Counted from the first letter of the stretch, positions 7,544 through 16,352 are shown. The stretch is 64,000 nt of DNA from JAXMAR01 sp046350295 (GCA_046350295.1 JAXMAR010000019.1:1-64000); one strand, 5' to 3'. Notes: generated by a model not told the origin, from the sequence alone. Program-made: numbers and translations.

Positions 7544-9409
7544 CTATTCCCCAAACACCATCGCCCCCGGCCGCGCGAAAGCGACCTGGATCCCGTCCAC
7601 CCCGACGCGGATCTCGCCCGGCGCCGGATCAGCAGCGAAGGCGGCCTCTTCGGTGGTCAGGAGCACGCGCCACGAGTGCTCGCTCACTAGCCGCTGCACG
7701 GGCGCGATATCCATCGACCGGATAACCCCCGCGCCGCGCAGCCGCGCGATGACAAGCAGCGCCGGTTCACCACTCGAAAAGTAGCGCAACACCAACGTGT
7801 CTCGATCGGCGGCGACCGCCTGCCACTTGTCCCGGCGCACAAACGCCGGATGCTCCCGGCGCAGCCGTAGCAACGCCTGATAGAGGCGCACCGTTGCCGC
7901 GTGCTTCCCCGTCTCGCGTTCGTTCCACTTCAGCTTGCTGTGCCGAAACGTCTCGTCGGCTTGCGGGTCCGGAATCATGTGCCGGCGGACCGGATCGCTG
8001 AAGGCGCGAAAATGCTCGAACTCCCGGCGCCGCCCCTCCGTCACAAGCTTCCCCAGCTTTTCGTTGTGGTCGGTGAAGAAGAGAAACGGCGTCGATGCGT
8101 CCCACTCCTGTCCCATGAACAGAAGCGGCGTCTGCGGAGCCAGCAAGAGGAGAGCGCTCGCCGCCCGATACGCCGCCGCGTCGATCTCGTGCCCGAGCCG
8201 TTCGCCGAAGGCGCGGTTGCCGATCTGGTCATGGTTCTGGATGCAGAAGACGAACTGCCAGGGATCGAGCCCGGACGGGTCCGTGCCGCGCGGCCCATCC
8301 TTGTGTATCGAATGCTGCCCGCTGAAGAGCCAACCGCGGTTGAGGATCGTCACCAGTTCTTCGACGCTCCCTTGATAGTCGCGATAATAACCCTCATTGT
8401 CCCCGTGCAGCAAGCGCCGCGTTTCATGATGGAAGTCGTCCGCCCAGACGCCGTCCAACCCCCAGCCGCTCCGCGTCATGGGCCGGAACATCGTGTTCAG
8501 GTTCTGATTGTCCTCCGCGATGAGATGGATCTTCCGATCCGGGAACTCGACGTGAACACGCTCCGCCAGCTCGGCGAGGAAGTGCTTCGGGCTGTCGTCG
8601 ATGATGCACTGGGTGGCGTCGAGCCGTAGGCCGTCGAAATGATAGAGCCGGAGCCAGTGAAGCGCGTTGGCCAGGAAAAAGTCCCGGACGGGCCGGCTGT
8701 GGGCGCCGTCGAAGTTGAGCCCGGCGCCCCATGGGGTGTGATGGCGCTTGGTGACGTAATGCGGGCTGTATACGCCGGTGTAGTTGCCGTCGGGGCCGAG
8801 GTGGTTGTAAACGACGTCCAAGAGGACGGCGAGGCCGAGCTGATGAGCCCGGTCGACGAACCGTTGGAGGTCTTCGGGGCGGCCATAGCAACGCGCGGGG
8901 GCAAAAAGCGCAACGCCGTCGTAGCCCCAATTTCGTTGGCCGGGAAAGTCAGCCAGCGGCATCAGCTCGATGGCGGTGACCCCAAGATCGCGCAGCTGGG
9001 GCAGCTTTTTCGCCGCGGCCTGAAACGTCCCCTCCGGCGTGAAGGCGCCGACGTGCAGCTCATAAATCACCAGGCGCGCGGCGTCGACGCCCACCCAATC
9101 CGAGTCGCTCCAAGGGAATCCGGTCAGATCCACCAACTCGCTTGGCCCGTGAACCCCGTGCGGCTGAGAGCGCGAGGCGACATCGGGGAAGGCGGGGCCG
9201 CTCCCGATGCGATAGCGGTAGAGTTGACCGGACGCGAGACCGCGCACGGCGCCCGTGAAGTAGCCGTCTCCCTGCTTCTCGAGGGCCTGTTCTCCGTGAC
9301 GGGGTCCTTCGAGAACCACGGAGAGATGGTCCTTGTCAGGCGCCCAGACGCGAAAGGACGCCGTCGCATCCTCGAGCCGGGCGCCGATGAAGGGGGAAGC
9401 GTTACCCAT
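7544..9409 (-). CDS. treZ: Malto-oligosyltrehalose trehalohydrolase (GH13)
   Basis: A 621-residue cytosolic enzyme predicted to release trehalose from maltooligosyl-trehalose. An N-terminal early-set/CBM48 domain (about 1-90) precedes a GH13 barrel with DVVYNHLGPDGNY (region I), FDGLRLDATQ (nucleophile Asp), HLIAEDNQN (acid/base Glu) and FCIQNHDQIGNRAFG (region IV, characteristic of TreZ). A C-terminal beta domain follows. The ATG at 9409 starts just before the recognisable domain; several in-frame GTG codons lie upstream. No treY or glgX is next to it, so the partner synthase must be encoded elsewhere. Confidence 0.9.
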   Translation of the reverse strand: MGNASPFIGARLEDATASFRVWAPDKDHLSVVLEGPRHGEQALEKQGDGYFTGAVRGLASGQLYRYRIGSGPAFPDVASRSQPHGVHGPSELVDLTGFPWSDSDWVGVDAARLVIYELHVGAFTPEGTFQAAAKKLPQLRDLGVTAIELMPLADFPGQRNWGYDGVALFAPARCYGRPEDLQRFVDRAHQLGLAVLLDVVYNHLGPDGNYTGVYSPHYVTKRHHTPWGAGLNFDGAHSRPVRDFFLANALHWLRLYHFDGLRLDATQCIIDDSPKHFLAELAERVHVEFPDRKIHLIAEDNQNLNTMFRPMTRSGWGLDGVWADDFHHETRRLLHGDNEGYYRDYQGSVEELVTILNRGWLFSGQHSIHKDGPRGTDPSGLDPWQFVFCIQNHDQIGNRAFGERLGHEIDAAAYRAASALLLLAPQTPLLFMGQEWDASTPFLFFTDHNEKLGKLVTEGRRREFEHFRAFSDPVRRHMIPDPQADETFRHSKLKWNERETGKHAATVRLYQALLRLRREHPAFVRRDKWQAVAADRDTLVLRYFSSGEPALLVIARLRGAGVIRSMDIAPVQRLVSEHSWRVLLTTEEAAFAADPAPGEIRVGVDGIQVAFARPGAMVFGE

Positions 9410-9512
9410 GCGGACCACGAATTCCACGACGGGGCGCCTACGCCACCCGCTCGCCTGAATACAAAGACGGACTGACAAAACCCTTACTATCGTATTATCC
9501 GGACCAAGATCA

Positions 9513-10148
9513 ATGGCGGACATCAAGGCCACCAACATCACCTGGCACGAAGGGCACGTCAGCCGCGACGCGCGCCAGGCGCTTCTCAAGCAAAAGGGCT
9601 GCACCCTCTGGTTCACCGGTCTCTCCGGCTCCGGCAAGAGCACGATCGCCTTCACCCTGGAACACGCCCTGGTCCAGCGCGGCCACCTCGCCTATGTCCT
9701 CGATGGAGACAACGTCCGCCACGGTCTCAACAAGAACCTCGGTTTTTCCGCTGCCGATCGCGAAGAGAACATTCGCCGTATCGGGGAGGTGGCGAAACTG
9801 TTCGCGGACACCGGCGTCATCACGCTCGCCAGCTTCATCAGTCCCTATCGCACGGACCGCCACATCGTCCGCACGCTGCACGAGGAAGGGAAGTTGCCCT
9901 TCGTCGAGATCCACGTCGCCACGCCGATCGAGACATGCGAGGCGCGGGATCCGAAAGGGCTGTACAAGAAGGCTCGGGCGGCCCTCGCCTCCGGTAAAGG
10001 CATGGGCTTCACCGGCGTCGACGACGCGTACGAGGCGCCCCTCAAGCCCGAGTTGACGCTCGATGCCACAAGCGTTTCTCCCCAGGAGGCCACGCTGCAG
10101 ATCATCACCTACCTGGTAGAGCAGGGCCTGCTTCCGGTGGGCGCCTGA
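9513..10148 (+). CDS. cysC: Adenylylsulfate (APS) kinase
   Basis: A 211-residue APS kinase that makes PAPS from APS and ATP. It has the P-loop GLSGSGKST (about 34-42), the DGDNVRHGLNKNLGFS substrate-binding segment, the SFISPYRTDR motif and the mobile lid GLYKKARAA, so it looks fully functional. It is stand-alone (not fused to CysN) and monocistronic. Upstream, CTGACA at 9472 and TATTAT at 9493 (15-bp spacer) form a possible weak promoter. With no sulfate-reduction genes nearby, it may serve sulfation instead of assimilation; that is inference. Confidence 0.95.
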   Translation: MADIKATNITWHEGHVSRDARQALLKQKGCTLWFTGLSGSGKSTIAFTLEHALVQRGHLAYVLDGDNVRHGLNKNLGFSAADREENIRRIGEVAKLFADTGVITLASFISPYRTDRHIVRTLHEEGKLPFVEIHVATPIETCEARDPKGLYKKARAALASGKGMGFTGVDDAYEAPLKPELTLDATSVSPQEATLQIITYLVEQGLLPVGA

Positions 10149-10603
10149 CCTGCGCCCGCCGAGGCGTCCGCTGCCGCCGGCGGGCGCCCCCGGCGGTGGT
10201 CGAAGTTTCGCGCCCGTTCTGCGCAGCTGCACATCATCCACAAATGCGAACAATCGCGACCCGTTCGCTGTCGCGGGGGAGCGCCCGTCGATAGCACGCA
10301 ATCGCTAAAGTTTGAACCCCCGGGCCCGGTCCACTTTTCCTGATTGCAACGGACGCCGCAATCGCGCCGGACACCTCTGTCTTGTGTACTTCCCCCAACC
10401 GGAACATCCGGCATGCGAAGAGCGAAAAACCCTGATTTTCATTCGACTTGCGCCCATGCCCGCGTTGACGCGCCGCGACGGCAAACGTAAACTTGGCGGA
10501 ATCTTGAATGAAATTGCCGAGTTTTTCCCGTTGACCTCGCCTACGCTCGCGCCCCCAGGAACCGGCCGTCTCGATCGGCCTCGCCCGTGTACAAGGAACT
10601 GAC
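10149..10603. other. Intergenic region, 455 bp
   Basis: No convincing gene. Just after cysC lies a G/C hairpin (arms GCGCCCGCCG and CGGCGGGCGC, about 10152-10186) without a clear T-run, possibly a weak terminator. The rest shows no RNA gene or repeat that I recognise. A good ribosome site (AAGGAAC) precedes the next gene. Confidence 0.5.
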
Positions 10604-11320
10604 ATGGCCTTTACCGACCTGTCCTGGCGAACCTTTGCTCCAGCCGAAGGCTTCTATACCTCCGAGGTCGCCTCGCCGCGGCCCTGGCCCGTTCGCACCT
10701 TCCTACCCACCGGGTACGCCCCCCGTTACCCTTACCCCCTGCTCGTCTTCTTCCATGGCCAGGGAGGCAACGAGGAGCAGATCCTCAAGCTGGCGCCGCG
10801 CGTCAGCCGCCGCAACTTCATCTCCATCAGCTTGCGCGGCCCCGACTGCCTCGGACTGCGGCGCCAGGGGCACATTGGTTACGGCTGGGGTGAGGAGACC
10901 AACATGACGCTGCTCGAAGACTACGTGCTTCGCGCCGTCGAGCAAACCCGGCTCAACTACCACGTCCATTCCGAACGCATTTACCTCGCCGGCTTCGCCG
11001 AAGGCGCCGGCCTGGCCTACCGGCTTGGCCTGACGTTCCCCGAGAAGTTCGGCGGCGTCATCAGCCTCAACGGCGCCATGCCGCGGCACGATCGGCCGTT
11101 GTTCCGGCTGCCGGCTTTGCGTTCCTTGCGTGTCTTCATGGGGCATGGTATTGCCAACCCCATGGTCCCCCTGTCGATGGCCCGCGAAGACCACCGATTG
11201 CTGTTTACCGCCGGATTGAACGTGGAATTGCGCACCTATCCGACGACGCATCGCATCCACGCCGACATGCTCCGCGACGTGAACCGATGGGTCATCGAAC
11301 GCTGCAACGAGGATATGTAG
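10604..11320 (+). CDS. Alpha/beta-hydrolase-fold protein (esterase-like) lacking the nucleophile Ser
   Basis: A 238-residue cytosolic protein of the phospholipase/carboxylesterase-like branch (Abhydrolase_2). The oxyanion region VFFHGQGGNEE and the strand/elbow LAGFAEGAG are obvious, but the G-x-S-x-G serine is Ala. The acid position (HG..DP.VP in relatives) reads GHGIANPMVP with Asn, and only the His (TTHRIH) remains. I therefore predict no hydrolytic activity by the usual mechanism. ATG 10604 follows an AAGGA site. Isolated between cysC and lexA (convergent). Confidence 0.82.
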   Translation: MAFTDLSWRTFAPAEGFYTSEVASPRPWPVRTFLPTGYAPRYPYPLLVFFHGQGGNEEQILKLAPRVSRRNFISISLRGPDCLGLRRQGHIGYGWGEETNMTLLEDYVLRAVEQTRLNYHVHSERIYLAGFAEGAGLAYRLGLTFPEKFGGVISLNGAMPRHDRPLFRLPALRSLRVFMGHGIANPMVPLSMAREDHRLLFTAGLNVELRTYPTTHRIHADMLRDVNRWVIERCNEDM

Positions 11321-11325
11321 GGGGA

Positions 11326-11408
11326 CTGGTGGCTGATGATGGGTGGCTGGTGGTAGGTAACAGGTGGCTGGTAACAGGTGGCTGGTGATGGGTGGCTGGT
11401 GGGTGGTC
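11326..11408. repeat. Tandem repeat of a GGTGGCTG-type unit
   Basis: Imperfect direct repeats of GGTGGCTGGT(G/A)A with variants (GGTGATG, GGTAACAG) fill the gap between the hydrolase and lexA 3' ends. Probably a slippage-prone minisatellite. Confidence 0.7.
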
Positions 11409-11442
11409 GACGAAGCGGGCCACCCCCCCCCCCACCACTCGC

Positions 11443-12048
11443 TTAGCACTTCCGCATCACGCCAACCAAGACGCCCAGCACCTTGCAGTCGCTGGAGCCA
11501 TCGACCACGATGGGCGCCATCGTGCCGTTGGCGGGCTCGAGGCGGATCAGGTCCTTTTCCCGATAAAACCGTTTGAGTGTCACTTCGCTGTCGACCATGG
11601 CCACCACGCGGGCGCCGTTCTCCGCCGTGTCTTGCTTGCGGATGACCACAAAGTCACCGTCCTCGATGTGGTTTTCGATCATCGAGTTGCCGCGGACCTT
11701 GAGGACGAATCGATTCGGACCGCCGAAGACGTCCTCGAACTCGAAACGATCGGTTTGCTCGTCCGAGGCAATCGGCGTACCTGCGGCCACGGCGCCCAGA
11801 TAAGGCAGGCCCAACGCGGGACGGCGGTGGGCGACCAGCTGGATGGCCCGCGCGGCGTGCTCCTCGCGCTTGATCAGGCCCTTCTTCTCGAGCGCCTTCA
11901 GGTGGCACATGACGCCGTTGGGGGAGCGAATGCCGAAGTTCTCGCCAATCTCGCGGACCGTGGGGCCGTAACCACGCGCCTCGATCTTTTCCCGAATGAA
12001 ATCGTAGATCTCGCGTTGACGCTCGGTCAGCTGGCTGAAGTCGGGCAT
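11443..12048 (-). CDS. lexA: LexA repressor
   Basis: A 201-residue SOS repressor. The N-terminal winged helix (1-65) has LTERQREIYDFI and PTVREIGENFGIRSPNGV. The C-terminal S24-like autoprotease has the cleavage site in GAVAAGTPI (Ala-Gly bond), the catalytic Ser in VRGNSMIENHIEDGD and the catalytic Lys in EVTLKRFY, so RecA-stimulated self-cleavage should work. The start has a strong AAGGAG site. The upstream region holds a mobile hairpin and, beyond it, a TATAAT box. I could not identify a reliable SOS operator. Confidence 0.96.
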   Translation of the reverse strand: MPDFSQLTERQREIYDFIREKIEARGYGPTVREIGENFGIRSPNGVMCHLKALEKKGLIKREEHAARAIQLVAHRRPALGLPYLGAVAAGTPIASDEQTDRFEFEDVFGGPNRFVLKVRGNSMIENHIEDGDFVVIRKQDTAENGARVVAMVDSEVTLKRFYREKDLIRLEPANGTMAPIVVDGSSDCKVLGVLVGVMRKC

Positions 12049-12091
12049 GGCGATCTCCTTTACAAGAAGGGTATTCCTGCCTCGGTCTTAT

Positions 12092-12209
12092 CCCCTCGGC
12101 TGGCTTTGCAACGCAAAAGGGGACAGTCCCTTTCGACCTGGCAAAAGAGCCGGTTTTTCGCTCAAGCGAAAGGGACAGTCCCCTTTTGCGTTGCAAAGCC
12201 CCCTCGGCT
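12092..12209. mobile_element. Hairpin (MITE/REP-like) element with direct-repeat flanks
   Basis: Two 34-bp inverted arms (12102-12135 and 12167-12200) differ by one base and enclose a 31-nt loop; each arm contains AAAGGGGAC and GTCCCTTTCG-type segments. The element is flanked by CCCCTCGGCT on both sides (12092-12101 and 12200-12209), consistent with a 9-10-bp target duplication. It lies in the lexA leader and codes for nothing convincing. Confidence 0.75.
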
Positions 12210-12264
12210 TGTGTACGTCGTGGTTTGTCATTAATCGACAAGGTTCCATTGTGTAAGGAAGTAT

Positions 12265-12270
12265 ATTATA
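12265..12270 (-). promoter_or_regulatory. Candidate -10 box upstream of lexA
   Basis: TATAAT reads on the minus strand at 12270-12265. If used, the lexA transcript would contain the hairpin element in a leader of about 200 nt. The -35 region is not convincing. Confidence 0.3.
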
Positions 12271-12333
12271 CGCTCGTACAGAAATAAAGACATCTTTTGG
12301 AAAAAGCCCGCGCCGCCGTTAAAATCAGAAAGC

Positions 12334-13368
12334 ATGAGGGATGTGGATTTCACCTGGCCGCGGATTCTGGCGAGCCTTGCCGAGCGCCGCGAATTGACGC
12401 CGCCGCAAGTCCGCTGGGCCATGGAAGAAATGGTGCAAGGTCGCGCCGGTGAGGCCGAAGCGGGGGCGTTCTTGCTCGGTTTGCGTGTCAAGGGGGAGAC
12501 CGCCGGCGAGCTTGCCGCGGCGGCCCTTGTCCTGCGCGCCTTCATGACCGGCTGGCATCCCGGGCGCGACGATGTGCTGGACACCTGCGGTACCGGCGGC
12601 GATCAGGCCGGCACATTCAACATCAGCACGGCGACCGCGTTCGTCCTCGCCGGGGCCGGCGTTCCCGTTGTGAAGCACGGCAATCGGGCCGTTTCGAGCC
12701 GTTGCGGCAGTGCCGATGTGCTTTCTGCCCTCGGCCTCTCACTCGAAGAAACCGGCGCCCAGGCATTGCGCAGCCTTCAGCACGCCGGTCTCGCCTTCTG
12801 CTTCGCTCCCAACTTCCATCCGGCCCTGCGGCACGTCGCCGCCGTCCGGAAGAAGCTCGGCATTCCTTCGCTATTCAACAGCATCGGTCCCCTGGTCAAT
12901 CCCGCGGGAGCGCGGCGTCAGCTGGTGGGCGTCGGCGCCATCCAATCGCTCGACCTGCTCGCCGAGACGCTTGTCCGCCTCGATACCGAGCATGCGTTCG
13001 TGGTGCACGGCAGCGACGGTCTGGACGAGGTTACCCTGGCCGGACCAACCCACGTGCGCGAGGTGCGCGGGGGCCAGATTCGCCGCTCTACGTGGACGCC
13101 GGAGGATTTCGGTCTTTCTCCCGTCTCCCTTGACCACGTCCGGGTCGGTGACCCGGCGGCAAGCGCGGAAGTCCTCCGCGGCGTGCTGCGCGGCGAGGAA
13201 GGGCCGCCCCTGCGCCTGGTCCTGGCCAACGCCGCCGCCGGCCTGCTCTTGGCGGGCAGAGCGGAATCGCTGCGCGCCGGCGTTGAGCTGGCGCGCCAGG
13301 CGGTCGTTTCCGGCCGCGCCCTGGGCGTCCTGGAGATACTAATGTCTTTGCGGAAAAAGGAAGAATGA
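12334..13368 (+). CDS. trpD: Anthranilate phosphoribosyltransferase
   Basis: A 344-residue enzyme joining PRPP to anthranilate, the second committed step of tryptophan synthesis. It has the glycine-rich PRPP loop DTCGTGGDQAGTFNIST (about 83-99), KHGNRAVSSRCGSADVL, the metal-binding region HGSDGLDEVTL and the FNSIGPLVNP segment. The length matches the family. It lies alone, away from other trp genes, with a nucleoside hydrolase about 95 bp downstream. The ATG follows an AGAAAG sequence, a weak ribosome site. Confidence 0.96.
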   Translation: MRDVDFTWPRILASLAERRELTPPQVRWAMEEMVQGRAGEAEAGAFLLGLRVKGETAGELAAAALVLRAFMTGWHPGRDDVLDTCGTGGDQAGTFNISTATAFVLAGAGVPVVKHGNRAVSSRCGSADVLSALGLSLEETGAQALRSLQHAGLAFCFAPNFHPALRHVAAVRKKLGIPSLFNSIGPLVNPAGARRQLVGVGAIQSLDLLAETLVRLDTEHAFVVHGSDGLDEVTLAGPTHVREVRGGQIRRSTWTPEDFGLSPVSLDHVRVGDPAASAEVLRGVLRGEEGPPLRLVLANAAAGLLLAGRAESLRAGVELARQAVVSGRALGVLEILMSLRKKEE

Positions 13369-13462
13369 CACGCGACGTCGCCCGTGCGGCGGACGACAAT
13401 GAGGAGAGGGAGTCGCACACTCCACCGAGTCCGCCATCCTGCTTCGCCTCTGGAGCGGCCCC

Positions 13463-14383
13463 ATGAGTGAGAAGATTGTGCTCATTGCTGACCCGGGTAT
13501 TGACGGCGCGTTCGCTGTCGCCCTGGCGCTCTTCGATCCCGCCCTCGAAGTGCTCGGCTTGGCGGCAACGCCAGGCAACGTCGCCGCCGAGCAGGCGACT
13601 GCCAACGTCCACATCCTGATCGAGCAGCTCGATCCGCCGCGCTGGCCGCGGCTGGGCGCCGCTCCCGCTGTCGCGTTCGACATGGACGGGCGGCGTCTCC
13701 ATGGTCCCAACGGATTGGGGGGCGCCTCGTTTCCGTGCAGCACCCTCCATCATCTGCAAGCGAGCGAGAAAGTGGTCGGAGAGTTCGTGAAGCAGTACCC
13801 CGGCGAGGTGACGATCGTGTGTCTCGGCCCGTGCACCGTGCTGGCCCGGGCCATGGACATTTACCCGGAACTGGCCGGCCAGGTAAAACGCCTGGTCTGT
13901 CTCGGCGGAACCGTGAGGGAGCCGGGGAATGCGGGCCCCGTCACCGAGTTTCATTTCGCGTGCGATCCTCCGTCCGCCCGGCAGGTGATCCATTCCGGCG
14001 CCCCGCTCGTCCTCGTCCCGCTCGACCTCATGCGCCAGGTCCTCTTTTCGCCCACGGACCTGCTCGGTCTACCCGCCGACGGCTCGCGTGCCCGCGCCTT
14101 CCTCCGCCAGATCGTCCCCTTCGGCATCGCGGCCACTTCCAGCCTCTACGGCATCGAGGGCTTCCATCTGAAGGACGTCCTCGGCGTCGTCGCGGCGGCC
14201 CGGCCCAAGCTTCTCGAAACCAAGCCTGCTCATGTGGACGTGGAAACACGCGGTGAGCTCACGCGCGGCATGGCGGTCATCGACCAGCGACCCTGGGCGC
14301 AGACCAAATCCAACGTGGATCTGGCCGTGCACGTCGACGGCCAGGGCGTGCGCGACTACTTGAAGGAAGTGCTTTTCAGCTGA
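13463..14383 (+). CDS. Nucleoside hydrolase-family protein with altered metal motif
   Basis: A 306-residue member of the inosine/uridine-preferring nucleoside hydrolase fold (IunH), with the NVAAEQATANV, NGLGG, IVCLGPCTVLARA and NVDLAVHVDG blocks. The usual Ca2+ motif DTDxxxDD reads IADPGIDG here: the first and last aspartates are missing, so classical N-ribohydrolase activity is doubtful. No signal peptide. It follows trpD by 94 bp and may be co-transcribed. The substrate cannot be inferred. Confidence 0.85.
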   Translation: MSEKIVLIADPGIDGAFAVALALFDPALEVLGLAATPGNVAAEQATANVHILIEQLDPPRWPRLGAAPAVAFDMDGRRLHGPNGLGGASFPCSTLHHLQASEKVVGEFVKQYPGEVTIVCLGPCTVLARAMDIYPELAGQVKRLVCLGGTVREPGNAGPVTEFHFACDPPSARQVIHSGAPLVLVPLDLMRQVLFSPTDLLGLPADGSRARAFLRQIVPFGIAATSSLYGIEGFHLKDVLGVVAAARPKLLETKPAHVDVETRGELTRGMAVIDQRPWAQTKSNVDLAVHVDGQGVRDYLKEVLFS

Positions 14384-14428
14384 AGCCGCGATACGCCTGC
14401 CCCGGGGACGCCGCTTCGACGGCGCAAC

Positions 14429-14470
14429 AAAAAACCTCCCGCGCCGAAGGATTCGACGTTGGGAGGTTTC
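14429..14470 (-). terminator. Rho-independent terminator of csrA
   Basis: Stem AACCTCCC/GGGAGGTT (14433-14440 and 14461-14468) followed on the minus strand by a T-run (GGTTTTTTG). It sits 16 bp past the csrA stop and is also positioned to act on the convergent nucleoside hydrolase transcript. Confidence 0.75.
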
Positions 14471-14485
14471 AGATTCCGGCGGAAC

Positions 14486-14698
14486 TCAGTCCGCGGGCTT
14501 GGCGACCACCGTGGAGGGCGCCGGCTCCGCGCCGGGTTTGCCGTGAATGGCTTCGAAGACTTCCTGGCGATGCACGGGCACTTCCTTGGGCGCAACGATG
14601 CCCAAGCGGACTTTATCGCCGCGGATTTCCACCACCGTGACGGTGATGTCGTTGTTGATGACGATACTTTCGTTTTTTTTCCTGGACAGTACTAACAT
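14486..14698 (-). CDS. csrA: Carbon storage regulator CsrA
   Basis: A 70-residue RNA-binding global regulator. It has the complete CsrA fold: MLVLSRKKNESIVI, ITVTVVEIRGDKVRLGI and APKEVPVHRQEVFEAI, including the conserved Leu4, Arg44-type and VHR residues that contact GGA motifs in mRNA leaders. A 15-20-residue C-terminal tail rich in Pro/Ala follows, as in many planctomycete CsrA proteins. Monocistronic, with its own terminator. Confidence 0.96.
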   Translation of the reverse strand: MLVLSRKKNESIVINNDITVTVVEIRGDKVRLGIVAPKEVPVHRQEVFEAIHGKPGAEPAPSTVVAKPAD

Positions 14699-15206
14699 CG
14701 CCGCCTATCCTTCTTGGAAAGCCCCATGTCCTAGTCTCTGGCTCCCACGCACCAAGCCGTCGGGGTGTTGCTAAGCACGCCGGTAGAAGATCCGCTTCCC
14801 CTGTGGAACCAGAAATGAGTCACGACTCGGAGACCGGTACTGCGGCTGGGAGTACGCAATGCCTCCTAGGCCGGGGCTCATCTCATTCCTAATCGTAACC
14901 GTCCTTTTTTCAAGCGTCAAGGACGCGGATATTTTTTCGGCGGGTTTTTTCCGGCGATTGGCATGACTGTTGGCGCCTTCAGAACAGCTGCAAATCCGCA
15001 TTGCTAGTGAAAAGTACGAGAATTTTTCTCCGCCTCGGCGCTAAAGGGATGGCTTGCCTCCGCTCCCGAACAACACCTCGCTGCCTCCTTCTCTTGTCGC
15101 ATTCTCCAACGATCCAACACTTTAGCTTCGACGTTGCAAGCCCTTTCTCCTTGCCTCCTTCAAACCTAGAGTAGCCTCCGGTATTCGCCCCGGAAGAGGT
15201 TGCGCC
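14699..15206. other. Intergenic region, 508 bp
   Basis: A divergent promoter region between csrA and the CNNM gene. It is less GC-rich than its surroundings and has T-runs (for example near 14906 and 14930), but I see no tRNA, riboswitch fold or coding frame that I can support. Confidence 0.5.
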
Positions 15207-16352
15207 GTGGTCCTTCTTCTCGCCGAGTCCTCCGAGATCGGTTGGCTCGGCCGCATGATCGGCCTCGCGAGCATTCCCGCACTGGTGGCGCTCAACGCTT
15301 TTTTTGTCGCCGCCGAGTTCTCCCTCGTCGCCGTCCGGCGCACCCGTGTCGAAGAGTTGATTGCCCAGGGCGTGCGCCACGCCAAGTCCGTGCAGGCCGC
15401 CATCGACCAGATCAACCGCACCATCGCCGCGACGCAGCTCGGCATCACCCTTGCCAGTCTCGGACTCGGCTGGGTCGCGGAAGGCGCGGTCGCGGTTTCG
15501 TTGATGGGCCTGTTCGCCGATTTGCCGGCCCCGTGGAACGCGGTCGCCACCCACACCTTCTCCGGCGCCGTCGCTTTTTTCCTGGTGACCTTTCTCCACG
15601 TCGTCTTCGGCGAACTCCTGCCCAAGACCGTCGCTCTCCAGGCCCCCGACCGCATCGCCCTCTGGCTCGCCTACCCGTTAAGCGTCTTCGCCTTCTGCGC
15701 CCGCCCCTTCCTCTGGCTCCTGACGGCCAGCGGCAACCTGGTCACGCGCACCCTGGGGTTCAAGCCCTCGTCCGAAAGCCTCGTTCACTCCGTCGAAGAA
15801 CTGGCCTTGCTCGTGGAGGACACCGAGGAGGCCGGCATCATCGGTCCCGAGCAGGCCGAACTGGTCGTGAACGTCTTCCGTCTCTCGGAAAAGAAGGTCG
15901 GCGACTGCATGGTCCCACGCGAACGCATGGCCGCCCTGGAGCTCAACACCCCGGAGGAAAAGATCCTCGAGGCCGTCCGCTCCGGCGCCCACACGCGCAT
16001 GCCGGTATACGACGGAGATCCGGACAATGTCCTGGGTATCGTCAATACGAAGGATCTCTTCTACCTTTTCAGCCTAAAGGGGGTCGTCGTGCTCGAGGAT
16101 GCCGTCTACCCGGCGCTTTTCCTCAAGCCGGACGAAGAAGTCGCCAACGCCTTGCGCCTTTTCCAGAAATCGAAACGCCACATGGCGCTGGTACGCGACG
16201 AAGACGGCAAGATCCACGGCCTGATCACCCTCGAGGATATCCTCGAAGAGATCGTCGGGGACATCGAGGACGAGCACGACGCGCCGGTTCCGAAGGTCCC
16301 GCGCTTCAAGCTCCTCAAAATGCGCCGCCGCAAGCCTGAAAAGAAGAACTGA
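15207..16352 (+). CDS. CNNM/CorC (HlyC/CorC-type) membrane protein with CBS pair
   Basis: A 381-residue inner-membrane protein. The N-terminal DUF21/CNNM module (about 1-200) has three to four helices and motifs NAFFVAAEFSLV and FGELLPKTVALQ. A CBS pair follows (about 205-335) with VPRERMAALELNTP, TRMPVYDGDPDNVLGIVNTKDL and HMALVRDEDGKIHGLITLEDILEEIVGDIEDEHD. The tail is short and basic, and the usual C-terminal CorC_HlyC domain is absent or minimal. Family members transport or regulate Mg2+/Co2+. GTG start. Confidence 0.92.
   Translation: MVLLLAESSEIGWLGRMIGLASIPALVALNAFFVAAEFSLVAVRRTRVEELIAQGVRHAKSVQAAIDQINRTIAATQLGITLASLGLGWVAEGAVAVSLMGLFADLPAPWNAVATHTFSGAVAFFLVTFLHVVFGELLPKTVALQAPDRIALWLAYPLSVFAFCARPFLWLLTASGNLVTRTLGFKPSSESLVHSVEELALLVEDTEEAGIIGPEQAELVVNVFRLSEKKVGDCMVPRERMAALELNTPEEKILEAVRSGAHTRMPVYDGDPDNVLGIVNTKDLFYLFSLKGVVVLEDAVYPALFLKPDEEVANALRLFQKSKRHMALVRDEDGKIHGLITLEDILEEIVGDIEDEHDAPVPKVPRFKLLKMRRRKPEKKN

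Noticed and set aside
6577..7554. Upstream extension of the GYF gene to 593 codons
   Set aside because: The added 300 codons are antisense to the ThuA gene; the real GYF start with its domain is at 6576.
9431..9457. Sixth family A repeat upstream of treZ
   Set aside because: Only a loose match (GGGGCGCCTACGCCACCC); too diverged to count as a copy.
14699..15206. tRNA or riboswitch in the csrA upstream region
   Set aside because: No T-arm or cloverleaf pattern and no conserved aptamer motif seen.
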